Numbered from the stretch's first letter, positions 35,345-44,902 are shown. The stretch: DNA of 64,000 nucleotides from JBBEBE01 sp040882505 (GCA_040882505.1 JBBEBE010000002.1:248001-312000); one strand, 5' to 3'. Numbers and translations are program-made. The notes: generated by a model from the sequence alone, not told the origin.

Positions 35345-37084
35345 TTACGAAGTTACGTGTTCGGTTTTCTTGTCGAGCGAAATACCCATTCGCTTGTCCA
35401 TCTCCTCGTAGCTTACACCCTGGAGCTCCGGAATGGAGCTGGACAGGGAAGAGAGCAGTTCACGAGAAGATTCGTGACGAATGTTGAGGTCAAGTGCGTC
35501 TGAAAGATGCGTAAACAGCTCCCAGAGCGGAACGCAGTCGACTTTGTTTTCGTCACTTCTCCAGTTGTCAAAATTGGTTCCATAGCGGTCCAATCGACCT
35601 TCCGACATCTCCAAATCGAGTCGACGGTCGGTGTAACGAGTCTCTTTGGCCGGTATGCTGCGTTGAATACGGCGGTCGATATTCACATAACTTGCGGCAT
35701 GTTCGGCAATACAGGTAATCGGAAACAGTAGGTCTGCTCGTCGTGTGGTTTCCGAATAGTTGGTTGCAAACATGGCGATCCACTTGTCACTCATATCCGA
35801 GGGAAGCAGGACTTGCCGGTCCAGCAGATGATCGTTCAACAGCAGGACAACCTGTATATCCTGGGAGTTTACCCGATCACTGAGTTCTGCAGAGGGAACC
35901 TCTTCCAATCCGAGCAACCGGACGCCTTCCGTATTTGGAGCTTGATCATCCGTCAGCAGGAAGTCGTCTCCGGCACCCTCGACAATGTGTGGAGTAAAGA
36001 TGGGTGTTGGAAGCCCGAGTTGCTCACTCAATTGCAGGAGGAGTGCATTCTCTTCGATGGATGCATGCGGTGACCCGATGAGCAGAACCTGATTCGGCAT
36101 GACTCCGGCTACCTTTTCTGCAAGTGTTTCGACGGCATTGTTCCAGGATATTTTTGCCTGTGTCGATTCGTCCAGTTTCAGAGATGGACGGGAAACCCGA
36201 TTCTCATTGAATCGTTTGTACGCTTCCCGGCCGGCATCCGGCATCCAGTGATCATTGACATCCGGATTCTCGCGGGGTGTAATTCGAAGAACCAGGTTGT
36301 CTCGTGTCCAAAGATCTACATTGCTTCCTTTGCCTCCGGTGATGTCAATACTCGGTGTCTGGCTCATCTCCCAGACGCGTGCCTGAAACCGGAAATCTGC
36401 CGATGTCAATGCGCCAACCGGGCAGATGTCGACGGTATTCAACGAGTAGGGGTCATCGAACGACTCGCCAGGCGCGGTGGTCGGATGGTTCTTGTCGCCT
36501 CGTCGGGTAATCGTCAACTGGTGGGTTTGGCTGATTTCATCGGTAAAGCGGGTACAGCGTGTACAGTTGATGCATCGTTCTGCATCCAGGATTACGCGTG
36601 GTCCCAACTGAATTCGTTTCGGCTTATGAACCTTCTTTACCTCGAATCGACTGCCTTCCGGACCGTACTTGTAGGTCTGTATCTGAAGAGGGCACTCTCC
36701 CGCCTGATCACAGATGGGACAGTCGAGTGGGTGATTGATCAGGATCAATTCCAGATTATCCTTTTGGGCCCGTGTGACGAGTTCGTCCGTCTCCTGGGAG
36801 AGGACGACCATTCCATCACTTACATCGGTACTGCATGAGGTTTGCAACTTGGGAAACCAACGGATGACTCGATCTCCGTTTTCGTCGGTTTCATACTCTC
36901 CGGTTTCACGATCCCGAACCGGTTGGCCCACTTTGACCATGCATTGCCGACAATTGGCCGGGATGGACATGGAGGGATGGTAACAGAAGAAAGGGACTTC
37001 AAGCCCGTGATCCAGCATGAACTGGAGAAGCTTGGGCTTCCCTTCAAATGAATACGTCGTACCGTCTATAAATACCTCGGGCAT
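35345..37084 (-). CDS. nuoG: NADH-quinone oxidoreductase subunit G (short form)
   Basis: A 579-residue iron-sulfur subunit of complex I. The N-terminal ferredoxin domain has CYHPSMSIPANCRQC for the [2Fe-2S] cluster. The CPICDQAGECPLQ block and CINCTRCTRF with DICPVGAL supply the [4Fe-4S] clusters. The C-terminal molybdopterin-oxidoreductase-like region is much shorter than in E. coli (about 900 residues) and lacks cofactor motifs, consistent with a structural role. No frameshift is visible, so the short form seems natural. Confidence 0.94.
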   Translation of the reverse strand: MPEVFIDGTTYSFEGKPKLLQFMLDHGLEVPFFCYHPSMSIPANCRQCMVKVGQPVRDRETGEYETDENGDRVIRWFPKLQTSCSTDVSDGMVVLSQETDELVTRAQKDNLELILINHPLDCPICDQAGECPLQIQTYKYGPEGSRFEVKKVHKPKRIQLGPRVILDAERCINCTRCTRFTDEISQTHQLTITRRGDKNHPTTAPGESFDDPYSLNTVDICPVGALTSADFRFQARVWEMSQTPSIDITGGKGSNVDLWTRDNLVLRITPRENPDVNDHWMPDAGREAYKRFNENRVSRPSLKLDESTQAKISWNNAVETLAEKVAGVMPNQVLLIGSPHASIEENALLLQLSEQLGLPTPIFTPHIVEGAGDDFLLTDDQAPNTEGVRLLGLEEVPSAELSDRVNSQDIQVVLLLNDHLLDRQVLLPSDMSDKWIAMFATNYSETTRRADLLFPITCIAEHAASYVNIDRRIQRSIPAKETRYTDRRLDLEMSEGRLDRYGTNFDNWRSDENKVDCVPLWELFTHLSDALDLNIRHESSRELLSSLSSSIPELQGVSYEEMDKRMGISLDKKTEHVTS

Positions 37085-37103
37085 GGCTACTCGATTAAGT
37101 CGT

Positions 37104-38387
37104 TTAAGCTACCACTCTGGGTGTTTTCGTGCACTTCGCTTCGAATTCGTCCCGGAACCGGTTGATGGTGTGACGAACCGGCCACGCTGCGGCGTCGGCC
37201 AGGGCGCAGATGGTTCGACCCTCCATTTGTGTTGTGAGATCCAGGAGAAGATCCAGATCGCGAACTTCTCCTTCTCCGGACCGGATTTTGAGAAGAATCT
37301 TCTCCAACCAGCCGGTTCCCTCTCGACAGGGGGTACACTGTCCGCACGACTCGTGGTGGTAGAAATGAGCAATGCGCCAGAGAAGTTCCACCATGTCGGT
37401 ATCTTCATCCATGACAACCATTCCGGCTGTACCCAGCATGGACCCTGCATCCCGCAGGGAGTCACTATCCATGGTGACACCATCAAGTTGATCGGCACGA
37501 AGGATGGGCGTGGATGAACCACCGGGAATGATGGCTTTCAATTTTTTCCCTCCCCGCATGCCTCCAGCAATCTCTTCGATGACATCAAGTACCGGGACAC
37601 CACTCGGCACTTCATAGACGCCCGGTTTGTTGACATGTCCGGATATTCCGACCAGGATTGGACCGGGATGGGTTTCGGCACCGATGGATGTGTACCAATC
37701 TGCCCCGTTTTTGATAACGAGCGGGACGTTGCTCAGCGTCTCAATATTGTTGATCGTTGTCGGTCTGCCCCAGAGTCCCTTTTGGGCAGGGAAGGGGGGT
37801 TTGGTTCGAGGGTATCCCCGTTTCCCTTCCAGAGATTCGAGCATGGACGTCTCTTCCCCGCAGATGTAGGCTCCGGCTCCGCTGTGCGTGTAAAAGTCGA
37901 CACTGAAATCGGTTCCCAGAATATTCTTGCCGATGAATCCTTTGTCGTAGGCCTGGGCAATGGCTGCATCCACAATGTCGATCCAGTCCCGGTACTCGCC
38001 ACGAATGTAGACGTAAATCGTATTGCACTGCATGGCATAGGCAGCAATCAGAGCTCCCTCGATGAAAAGATGGGGGTTTTTTTCAAAGATCATCCGATCC
38101 TTGAACGTTCCCGGCTCCGACTCGTCCCCGTTGCACGCAAGATATCGGGGTCCTCCATCCGGTTCCGGCATGAACGACCACTTGAGACCGGCGTTGAATC
38201 CTGCACCCCCACGTCCCCGGATATTGGCAGCCTTGACTTCATCCACGACTTTCTTCGGTGACCAGTCGTTCGTCAGGACTTTTTTCAAAGAGTCGTACCC
38301 TCCTTGCTCCAGGTAGACATCCATCTCGTGGAGATTCGGGGTATCGGGAATCAAAAGTGGTTCGTAGGATCTCCAATCTGAGGGCAT
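37104..38387 (-). CDS. nuoF: NADH-quinone oxidoreductase subunit F
   Basis: A 427-residue NADH-binding flavoprotein, the electron entry of complex I. The frame extends upstream to 38558, but ATG 38387 is preferred: AAGGAG lies eight bases upstream inside the end of nuoE, and homology begins there. The NADH/FMN region has RGRGGAGFNAGLKW and the ICGEETSMLESLEGKRG block; the C-terminal [4Fe-4S] site is ESCGQCTPCREGTGW plus a later cysteine in GRTICALAD. It lies directly between nuoE and nuoG. Confidence 0.96.
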   Translation of the reverse strand: MPSDWRSYEPLLIPDTPNLHEMDVYLEQGGYDSLKKVLTNDWSPKKVVDEVKAANIRGRGGAGFNAGLKWSFMPEPDGGPRYLACNGDESEPGTFKDRMIFEKNPHLFIEGALIAAYAMQCNTIYVYIRGEYRDWIDIVDAAIAQAYDKGFIGKNILGTDFSVDFYTHSGAGAYICGEETSMLESLEGKRGYPRTKPPFPAQKGLWGRPTTINNIETLSNVPLVIKNGADWYTSIGAETHPGPILVGISGHVNKPGVYEVPSGVPVLDVIEEIAGGMRGGKKLKAIIPGGSSTPILRADQLDGVTMDSDSLRDAGSMLGTAGMVVMDEDTDMVELLWRIAHFYHHESCGQCTPCREGTGWLEKILLKIRSGEGEVRDLDLLLDLTTQMEGRTICALADAAAWPVRHTINRFRDEFEAKCTKTPRVVA

Positions 38388-38389
38388 AA

Positions 38390-38926
38390 TTACGACTCCT
38401 TCGCGTTCGGTTTTCGCATGCTGATCGATTCGAATGCAGGAAGTTCTCCCCGCTTCAGTCCGTCCAGAACGGTATCGATCTTTTCCGGCGTGAGATGGTT
38501 CACATAGACACCGTTTGTCACCTGCATCATGGGTGCATACCCACAGGCACCCAGGCATTCGACCTCCTGAATGCTGAACTGCCCGTCATCGGTCGTCTCG
38601 CCCGCCTGAATGCCCAGTTTCTCTTCCAGATAGTGAAGAATTTCGTACCCTCCACAAAGTTGGCAACTCAAGCAGGTACAGACGTCCAGGACGAATGTGC
38701 CCTTCTCTTCTTTGTAGTACTGGGTATAAAATTCTGCGACACCGTGAACGTGTGATTCGGGTAGATCAAGCGTTTGGGCGACCAATTTCTGAACGTCCGG
38801 TTCGACATGTCCGAATTTTTTCTGGGCAAGCCAGAGAACCGGCAGGGTGGCCGGTGTGACTTCCGGATACTTCGCTTTGATCTTCTCGATCTGCACCAGA
38901 TCGTCCTTGCTGAATTCGTAGGTCAT
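38390..38926 (-). CDS. nuoE: NADH-quinone oxidoreductase subunit E
   Basis: A 178-residue thioredoxin-fold subunit carrying the N1a [2Fe-2S] cluster. The cluster ligands are in VCTCLSCQLCGG and ECLGACGYAPMM. The N-terminal helical bundle contains LPVLWLAQKKFGHV. It follows nuoD after five bases and its 3' end contains the nuoF ribosome site. Confidence 0.95.
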   Translation of the reverse strand: MTYEFSKDDLVQIEKIKAKYPEVTPATLPVLWLAQKKFGHVEPDVQKLVAQTLDLPESHVHGVAEFYTQYYKEEKGTFVLDVCTCLSCQLCGGYEILHYLEEKLGIQAGETTDDGQFSIQEVECLGACGYAPMMQVTNGVYVNHLTPEKIDTVLDGLKRGELPAFESISMRKPNAKES

Positions 38927-38931
38927 AGCTC

Positions 38932-40224
38932 TTATTTGTCCGCTTCTCCCATTACGGGGTCAATTCCACCGATCACGACGACCGTGTCGGCAATCATCTC
39001 CCCATCGAGAATGTTCTCCAGTATCTGCAGGTTGGCCAGTGAGGGAGCCGAAACTTTCAAACGCCAGGGGTGTCCGGTTCCGTCGCTTTGAATAAAGTAC
39101 CCCAACTCCCCTTTCGGCGACTCCACAGCGTGATATACCTGTGCACCTTCCGGTGGACAGATGCCGGTGTCGGTCATCATAAAGTCGTGAATCATCCCTT
39201 CCATAGAGTAGTAAACCTCGTCCTTGGACGGGTACGCCTTTTTGGCATTGTCTGCCCGAACCGACCCTTTCGGTAGTTTTTCCAGACACTGTTGGAGAAT
39301 CCGAATGCTTTCATGCATCTCCTCCATCCGCACATAGTAACGGGCAAGGTTGTCTCCTTCCAGTCGGGTGGGGATGTCAAATTCCACCTGGTCATACCGG
39401 GCATACGGTTCAAGTTTTCGAATATCCATCGCATATCCGGATCCTCGAAGTACCGGTCCCTTGGCTCCCAGACGAAGAGCATCCTCGGTCGTCAATACCC
39501 CTACATTCTCATTTCGGTCGAAGAAGATTCGGTTGCGGTCCAGAAGTTTGTGGTACTCTTTCAGTTGGGCCGGGAACGTTTCCACAAATTCCCGGATGTA
39601 GGACATCGCCTCCGGTGTAATGTCGTTGACCACTCCGCCAATACGCGCATGGGATACCGTAAACCGGTGACCCGTCAGCTGGTCCATGATGTCATAGATC
39701 TTCTCGCGCTCCTTGAATGTCCAGATAAAAAAGGAGACAGCTCCGGCATCCATCACCATGGTGCCAAGCCAGAGAAGGTGGGAAGAGATTCGAGCCAGCT
39801 CGCATCCGATCATTCGGATGTAGTGCGCACGTTCGGGAACATCGACATCGGCAATTTTCTCAACGGCCGTACAGAGGGCGACATTGTTGTTGTAAGGGGA
39901 GAGGTAATCCATGCGATCCGTATAGGGCATGAACTCTTGGTAGGTTTTGTTCTCTGCGATTTTTTCGACTCCCCGGTGCAGATACCCGATGTCCAGTTTG
40001 GTTTTGAGAATCGACTCGCCCTTGAGCTCGAGCACAAGTCGCAACACACCGTGTGTTGCAGGGTGTTGCGGGCCCATGTTCAAAATCATTTTCGAGTTGA
40101 GCGGATCGTCTACATCTACCTCTTCAACCGTCGTGTGCTTGTCTTCCAGGCTCTTGTACAACCGTTCCTGATGCGTCTTGAAGAAGGTCGACTCGGTTCT
40201 GGACGAAATATCAGTCTGCTTCAT
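38932..40224 (-). CDS. nuoD: NADH-quinone oxidoreductase subunit D
   Basis: A 430-residue 49-kDa-type subunit forming the quinone site with NuoB. Start ATG 40224 is chosen because homology begins shortly after it and nuoC ends ten bases upstream; the longer frame to 40404 would run back through nuoC. Motifs: NMGPQHPATHGVLRL, GYLHRGVEKIAE and the C-terminal GGIDPVMGEADK. NuoC and NuoD are separate proteins, not fused. Confidence 0.96.
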   Translation of the reverse strand: MKQTDISSRTESTFFKTHQERLYKSLEDKHTTVEEVDVDDPLNSKMILNMGPQHPATHGVLRLVLELKGESILKTKLDIGYLHRGVEKIAENKTYQEFMPYTDRMDYLSPYNNNVALCTAVEKIADVDVPERAHYIRMIGCELARISSHLLWLGTMVMDAGAVSFFIWTFKEREKIYDIMDQLTGHRFTVSHARIGGVVNDITPEAMSYIREFVETFPAQLKEYHKLLDRNRIFFDRNENVGVLTTEDALRLGAKGPVLRGSGYAMDIRKLEPYARYDQVEFDIPTRLEGDNLARYYVRMEEMHESIRILQQCLEKLPKGSVRADNAKKAYPSKDEVYYSMEGMIHDFMMTDTGICPPEGAQVYHAVESPKGELGYFIQSDGTGHPWRLKVSAPSLANLQILENILDGEMIADTVVVIGGIDPVMGEADK

Positions 40225-40234
40225 AATGGATCGT

Positions 40235-40744
40235 TTAGTCGGATTCCGGGGTCGTTCCGGGCAGTTCAATGGATCCCGGGATACCGAGCAGTGGAAACTC
40301 TTTCCGAAGAGGGTAGTAGGCGTAATCTTCAGGCATGTACATGCGGCGAAGATCGGGATGGCCTTCGAATCGGATGCCGAACATGTCGTAGACCTCTCGC
40401 TCATACCAATTGGCCGCTGGCCAGACGGATGTAACCGAGGCTACGTTCGGGTCCTCTTCAGGAAGCCAGACAACAAGGAACAATCGTTGTTTCGCTCGAA
40501 GGCTCAACAGATTATAGAGGACCTCGAAGCGGTCACTGGATTGATACCGGTCGGTTCCGATGACATCGCTGATGTAGATGAATCCTTTCTCGTGCAGCCA
40601 TTCGGCAATCGAAATCAGGGCATCGGGATGAACACGAACGTGCGTGTCGCCGGAAGGATGATGGATCTGCAGAACCTTCTCTCCAAAGGTGGTCTGTAGC
40701 TCGTCCAGAGTTGTTTTCAGGGCGTTGGAAAGTGTCTGTTCCAT
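40235..40744 (-). CDS. nuoC: NADH-quinone oxidoreductase subunit C
   Basis: A 169-residue 30-kDa-type subunit of the peripheral arm. The signature WYEREVYDMFGIRFEGHPDLRR is present (residues about 112-133), followed by PLRKEFPLLG. It begins one base after nuoB ends. Length is typical for unfused NuoC. Confidence 0.95.
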   Translation of the reverse strand: MEQTLSNALKTTLDELQTTFGEKVLQIHHPSGDTHVRVHPDALISIAEWLHEKGFIYISDVIGTDRYQSSDRFEVLYNLLSLRAKQRLFLVVWLPEEDPNVASVTSVWPAANWYEREVYDMFGIRFEGHPDLRRMYMPEDYAYYPLRKEFPLLGIPGSIELPGTTPESD

Positions 40745-40745
40745 A

Positions 40746-41228
40746 TCAGGTATCGAGCATTACAGAGTGTTCGGTTTGAATCTTTTTCTGTATGTCCATC
40801 AGGGCGTGGATGACGGCATCCGGTCGGGGCGGGCATCCGGAGATGTAGGCATCCACCGGTAGAAAGTTGTCGACTCCCTGTACCACACCGTAACAGCGGT
40901 GCATTCCGCCTGTCGACGCGCAGGCTCCCATTGCGATGCACCATTTCGGGTCGGGCATTTGATCCCAAATTCGTCGAATGGCGTGTGACATTTTGTAGGA
41001 GCACCAACCGGCGACAATCATGACGTCACTTTGACGGGGCGAAAACCGGAAGACTTCGGAGCCAAACCTGGAGACGTCATATCTCGGCCCTGCAAAGGCC
41101 ATCATTTCAATGGCACAGCAGGCCAGACCCATCGGCATGGGCCAAGCTGCGTTTGAGCGTGCCCAGTTGACCAGTGTGTCGACACGTGTTGTGAGATACC
41201 CTTCTCCCAATGCACTTTCTAATCCCAT
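40746..41228 (-). CDS. nuoB: NADH-quinone oxidoreductase subunit B
   Basis: A 160-residue subunit holding cluster N2, the last in the electron path to quinone. The ligands are the tandem cysteines in GLACCAIEM, the cysteine in MGACASTGG and that in SGCPPRPDA. It follows nuoA after 12 bases. Length and motifs are normal. Confidence 0.96.
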   Translation of the reverse strand: MGLESALGEGYLTTRVDTLVNWARSNAAWPMPMGLACCAIEMMAFAGPRYDVSRFGSEVFRFSPRQSDVMIVAGWCSYKMSHAIRRIWDQMPDPKWCIAMGACASTGGMHRCYGVVQGVDNFLPVDAYISGCPPRPDAVIHALMDIQKKIQTEHSVMLDT

Positions 41229-41240
41229 AGTCGTCTCTCT

Positions 41241-41621
41241 CTAACGGTTGGATAAAGCTGGTTTCATGCCGAAGTCCAGGGTTCCTTTTTTAAGCGTATA
41301 GACCAATCCGATCATCAGAATGGTGATAAAGATGACCATGGATACAAACGGGCCACCCCCCAGAGTTTTGAAGCTCACGGCCCAAGGCACGAGAAAAATG
41401 ACTTCCAGGTCAAAGACAATGAATTCCATGGCAACCAGATAGAATCCGATTGTGTATCGTTCCCGTGCCTGTCCGACCGGGTCCATCCCGCTTTCGTACG
41501 GGTTCAATTTGTTTTTGTTGGGTCGAAACGGTCCCAGCAGTCGGGACAACGACATGAGCAACAGGGCCAATGCCAGCGCAATGCCCAATAAAATGAAAAT
41601 GGGAATGTATGATTCCAGCAT
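41241..41621 (-). CDS. nuoA: NADH-quinone oxidoreductase subunit A
   Basis: A 126-residue membrane subunit with three helices. Family motifs: NPYESGMDPVGQARERYTIGFYLVAMEFIVFDLEVIFLVPWA (spanning about 40-80). The frame is open to a TTG at 41651, but that TTG is part of a strong promoter element, so ATG 41621 is the likely start and the RNA leader would be short. It is the first gene of the nuoA-H operon. Confidence 0.95.
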   Translation of the reverse strand: MLESYIPIFILLGIALALALLLMSLSRLLGPFRPNKNKLNPYESGMDPVGQARERYTIGFYLVAMEFIVFDLEVIFLVPWAVSFKTLGGGPFVSMVIFITILMIGLVYTLKKGTLDFGMKPALSNR

Positions 41622-41648
41622 GAATTCGGGTTCGGTTACATAAAGTGC

Positions 41649-41679
41649 CAAAATTACCGCCGCCGACGCGGAATGTCAA
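41649..41679 (-). promoter_or_regulatory. Bacteroidota-type promoter of the nuo operon
   Basis: On the minus strand TTG (41679-41677) is followed after exactly 20 bases by TAATTTTG (41656-41649), matching the TTG-N19/20-TAnnTTTG consensus used by the primary sigma factor of Bacteroidota. Transcription would start a few bases upstream of the nuoA ATG at 41621. A GC-rich palindrome (41725-41736) followed by a short T-run lies just upstream and may weakly end PBP transcription. Confidence 0.6.
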
Positions 41680-41741
41680 CGAATATTGGTTGCAGAATAT
41701 AGGGGTTGTCGCGTAGAAAACCCGGCCGGATCCGGCAAATA

Positions 41742-44099
41742 TTACCAGCCGATTCGATCTTGTTCGTTGGACCCCTGTCTGCTCTCTTGCTGCTCTGGTG
41801 GCTCCGGCATGACAAAACCTGGAGGGGGTTCAAATGAACGCTGACTCCATTCGATCGTCGGATCGGTACTGGCATACTGCATGAACTGCCCGACGATCGG
41901 GAGCGCGGAACGGGCCCCCTGGCCGATAAACGTATTGGCCGGAAAACGGATGCGACGATCTTCACCGCCGACCCATGCCCCCATGACCATGTGCGGCGTC
42001 ATGGCCACGAACCAGTTGTCGGCACTGTTCTGGGTCGTTCCCGTTTTTCCTGCAACATCCTGACGCACATTGTAGGCATTGCGGAGACGGACTCCGGTCC
42101 CATGTCCCCACTCTCCACCGCTGATGACCCCCCGCATCATGTCGATCATGATGTAGGCCGTTTCCGGGCTCAGGACTTCTTGGGTCATCTCGGGGTGATA
42201 TTCGACCAGGATATTCCCCTCTTTGTCTTCGATTCTTGTGATGGCAATCGGGTCAATGCGAACCCCTTCATTGGCAAATGTGGTGTAGGCACTTACCAAC
42301 TCCAACAGCGAAGCACTGGCGGTTCCGAGAGCGATAGAGGGGACCACTTCGTGTTGTGCGACATCGATGCCCATGCGTCCGGCCATCTCGCTGATCGCTT
42401 CGGCTGCAGGGAACAGATCACTGAGTCGGTTTGTCCCGGGGGAACCGGCGATTTCCGGAAGCAGACGAACCGTCACATTGTTCATACTGCGGGCCAACGC
42501 CTCGCGAAGAGGCACTTGTTCCGGTCCGTCGATGATGGAAGGGTCCCGGGGATCCCATCGATTGCCGTTGGCATCGATAAAACTGACAGGATACTTGGAG
42601 AAGGTGTGATACGGCATGTACCCGTTGTCGACAGCGACTGCATAGACAAACGGTTTGAAGGTCGAACCGGTCTGGCGTCGAGACTGGTAGACGTGGTCAA
42701 ACTGTTTGCTTCCATAGTCGGTTCCGCCCACCCAGGCGAGCACATTTCCGTTGGAGGGATCGATGGATACAAAACTGGCCTGCAACAGGGTTCGTGCATG
42801 TTTGACGGAGTCCACATAGGCTTCATCGGCCAACAAATGTTCAAAGACAACCGATTCCTGATCAGTCTGCAGATCCGAGAATGCATTTCGGTACCGGTCG
42901 GTCTCCCGAATGAAGCTGGGCAGAATGTTGGGGAAGGTGCTCCAGAACCGATCCATGTACTCCCCGTTGGGTGTTGTCCACTCATCTTCAAAAATTGCCT
43001 GGAGGGAGTCTGCCTTTTCGCGAACGGCTCGTTCGGCATGACGTTGAAGACGGGAATCGATCGTCGTATGGATGGTCAATCCATCGGCATAGAGATCATA
43101 CCCGTTCTCCTCGGTCCAATCCGTTACCTGTTGGCGAACATACTCGCCGAAATACCGGCTCTCCCTGCCGGAACGGGAAGGGGGATGGTAATCGAGCCGA
43201 ATCGGTTCCTCCCGCATGGAGGCATACTCATCGGACGGTATGAACCCGAGCTGGTGCATGCGGGAGAGGACGGTGTTCCGTCGTCGTTGTGCATTCTCGG
43301 GATTTCGTCTCGGATTGTAAAAACTGACCGCTTGCAGGGTTCCGATCATGGTGGCTGCTTCCGTCACGTTGAGCTCCCCGGCGGTCTTCCCGTAGTGCGT
43401 TTGTGCAGCAGATTCGATTCCGAAGGCGCTGTTGCTGAACTCCACCGTGTTCAGATACATCTCGATAATCTCCTCTTTTGTATAGTTGTGCTCGATCTGC
43501 ACGGCGGTGATCATCTCCCGGAATTTTCGGGTCACAGAGAAGGCCTGTCCGATTTCACGGTACAGATTTCTGGCAAGCTGTTGACTGATGGTGGACCCCC
43601 CCTGTGGGTTCCCACGCAAGATATGGTAGGGAATCGCCAGTGTTCGGATCATGTCCATTCCCCAATGCTCAAAGAAGCGATGATCTTCGGTCGAGATCAG
43701 CGCATTGACGACATGGGGAGAGATCTCGTGGAGTTTGACATCGGTTCTGTTCTCCACATAATACCGGTCCAATACGGATCCGTCGCGACTCAATACGACG
43801 GATGCAATCGCTGTCTTCGGGTTTTCGAGCCGTTCGACGGATGGAAGGCCCTGGAAGAGATAGATCAAGTATCCACCCCCTCCAAGCAGGCCCAGAAGAA
43901 GCAGAAGCAGGAGGCTGCGAGTGATCCAATTCCCGTTTCGCCACGGGATCGATCCGGTTCGACCCGATGGAGACGAGCTTGACCCCTGTTTCGGGAGATG
44001 ATCGTTCGACGTGTCGGCATCTCTTTGTTGACGAATGGAGCGCCGATACTCTGGATCGTTGAAATAACGCTCACTATTCGGTCTGGAATCCTTGGTCAT
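41742..44099 (-). CDS. Class A penicillin-binding protein (PBP1A type)
   Basis: A 785-residue bifunctional peptidoglycan synthase. A polar cytoplasmic head is followed by a membrane helix (about 61-82). The GT51 glycosyltransferase domain has the catalytic STEDHRFFEHWG (138-139 Glu-Asp) and GGSTISQQLARNLY. The transpeptidase domain has the SxxK motif in RQTGSTFKPF, SMNN, and KTGTTQN. The C-terminal tail is proline/glutamine-rich. Both active sites are intact. It overlaps the LpxH-like gene by 4 bases. Confidence 0.95.
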   Translation of the reverse strand: MTKDSRPNSERYFNDPEYRRSIRQQRDADTSNDHLPKQGSSSSPSGRTGSIPWRNGNWITRSLLLLLLLGLLGGGGYLIYLFQGLPSVERLENPKTAIASVVLSRDGSVLDRYYVENRTDVKLHEISPHVVNALISTEDHRFFEHWGMDMIRTLAIPYHILRGNPQGGSTISQQLARNLYREIGQAFSVTRKFREMITAVQIEHNYTKEEIIEMYLNTVEFSNSAFGIESAAQTHYGKTAGELNVTEAATMIGTLQAVSFYNPRRNPENAQRRRNTVLSRMHQLGFIPSDEYASMREEPIRLDYHPPSRSGRESRYFGEYVRQQVTDWTEENGYDLYADGLTIHTTIDSRLQRHAERAVREKADSLQAIFEDEWTTPNGEYMDRFWSTFPNILPSFIRETDRYRNAFSDLQTDQESVVFEHLLADEAYVDSVKHARTLLQASFVSIDPSNGNVLAWVGGTDYGSKQFDHVYQSRRQTGSTFKPFVYAVAVDNGYMPYHTFSKYPVSFIDANGNRWDPRDPSIIDGPEQVPLREALARSMNNVTVRLLPEIAGSPGTNRLSDLFPAAEAISEMAGRMGIDVAQHEVVPSIALGTASASLLELVSAYTTFANEGVRIDPIAITRIEDKEGNILVEYHPEMTQEVLSPETAYIMIDMMRGVISGGEWGHGTGVRLRNAYNVRQDVAGKTGTTQNSADNWFVAMTPHMVMGAWVGGEDRRIRFPANTFIGQGARSALPIVGQFMQYASTDPTIEWSQRSFEPPPGFVMPEPPEQQESRQGSNEQDRIGW

Positions 44100-44896
44100 C
44101 TCCCGCCTGTTTGGGTTTCCTGTCGATCAATCAAGGGATTCAGTTGTCTCTCCCCTGCATTCCAGACAACGAGTTCCGGCGTACCGTTCGTATATCGAAC
44201 AGCGGTCCTGTTGGTTAGAAAGGCGCCACAATTCATGTATGTGCCGTCACGCCAGCGTCGGATCCTGGGTGTATGATCATGCCCGCAAATTACAAAATCG
44301 TCCGATCCAAATTCCAACGTTTCCCGTGCCCATTGATCCAGACGAACCGGAGAGTCTCCACTCTTCTTGCGACTCCATGAAGAGAATGCAGCCATGATTC
44401 GCAGGCCGGTTCGGCTCGGAAAAAGTGTCTGGAAGATCCGGACAAAAGAACGGGATCGGAGTAGCCGGTGCCAGACCGGACGCGGAAGGTTCATCTTTTT
44501 GTCTGTCAGTCCGTCACCGTGAAGAAGGAGAATGCGTGTGTTGTCGATGGTAAACCGAACCGATTCGCTACAGACGACACACCCGATCGATTCAAAGTAC
44601 CCCTGCGTCCAGTTGTCGTGATTGCCGGTAATGTAGAGAGTAGGGCCGGTTTGGCGATTGTAATCGGCAAGCGCCTTCTGAAATCGAGGTGCGAGATTCG
44701 GGACATGAGAGGGGTACTCCATCCAGTAATCGAACAGATCGCCGAGAAGCAGCAGTTTCAGATCGGTCTTCCGGCAGTACTCGAGCAGCTCGATCGCCTC
44801 TTGCTCCAATTCTCGATCGTCATCTCCTTCGAGAGCACCCAAATGGAGGTCCCCGAGAAGAAGATAGCGGTTATTCGGGTGCATCCAGGGTTCCAT
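44096..44896 (-). CDS. LpxH-like UDP-2,3-diacylglucosamine hydrolase / calcineurin-like phosphoesterase
   Basis: A 266-residue metallophosphoesterase. All metal-binding motifs are present in order: GDLHLG, GDLFDYW, GNHDNW, HGDGL and GHDHTP. This pattern, with DYW after the second aspartate, is that of LpxH and its relatives, which cleave UDP-2,3-diacylglucosamine to lipid X in lipid A synthesis. The sequence is longer than enteric LpxH and diverged enough that a related phosphoesterase is possible. Codons 1 and 5 are both ATG. It overlaps the PBP gene by 4 bases and follows the prenyl synthase by six bases. Confidence 0.78.
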   Translation of the reverse strand: MEPWMHPNNRYLLLGDLHLGALEGDDDRELEQEAIELLEYCRKTDLKLLLLGDLFDYWMEYPSHVPNLAPRFQKALADYNRQTGPTLYITGNHDNWTQGYFESIGCVVCSESVRFTIDNTRILLLHGDGLTDKKMNLPRPVWHRLLRSRSFVRIFQTLFPSRTGLRIMAAFSSWSRKKSGDSPVRLDQWARETLEFGSDDFVICGHDHTPRIRRWRDGTYMNCGAFLTNRTAVRYTNGTPELVVWNAGERQLNPLIDRQETQTGGR

Positions 44897-44902
44897 CCGA
44901 TC

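Noticed and set aside
39292..40434. 380-codon open frame on the plus strand
   Set aside because: Antisense to nuoD and nuoC; shadow of real genes.
41725..41736. GCCGGATCCGGC palindrome as a strong terminator
   Set aside because: The loop would be only two bases and the T-run is short and offset; at best a weak terminator of the PBP unit.
41991..43982. 663-codon open frame on the plus strand
   Set aside because: It lies wholly antisense to the class A PBP, whose catalytic motifs are all intact; the antisense protein has no recognisable domain and the frame is a by-product of codon bias.
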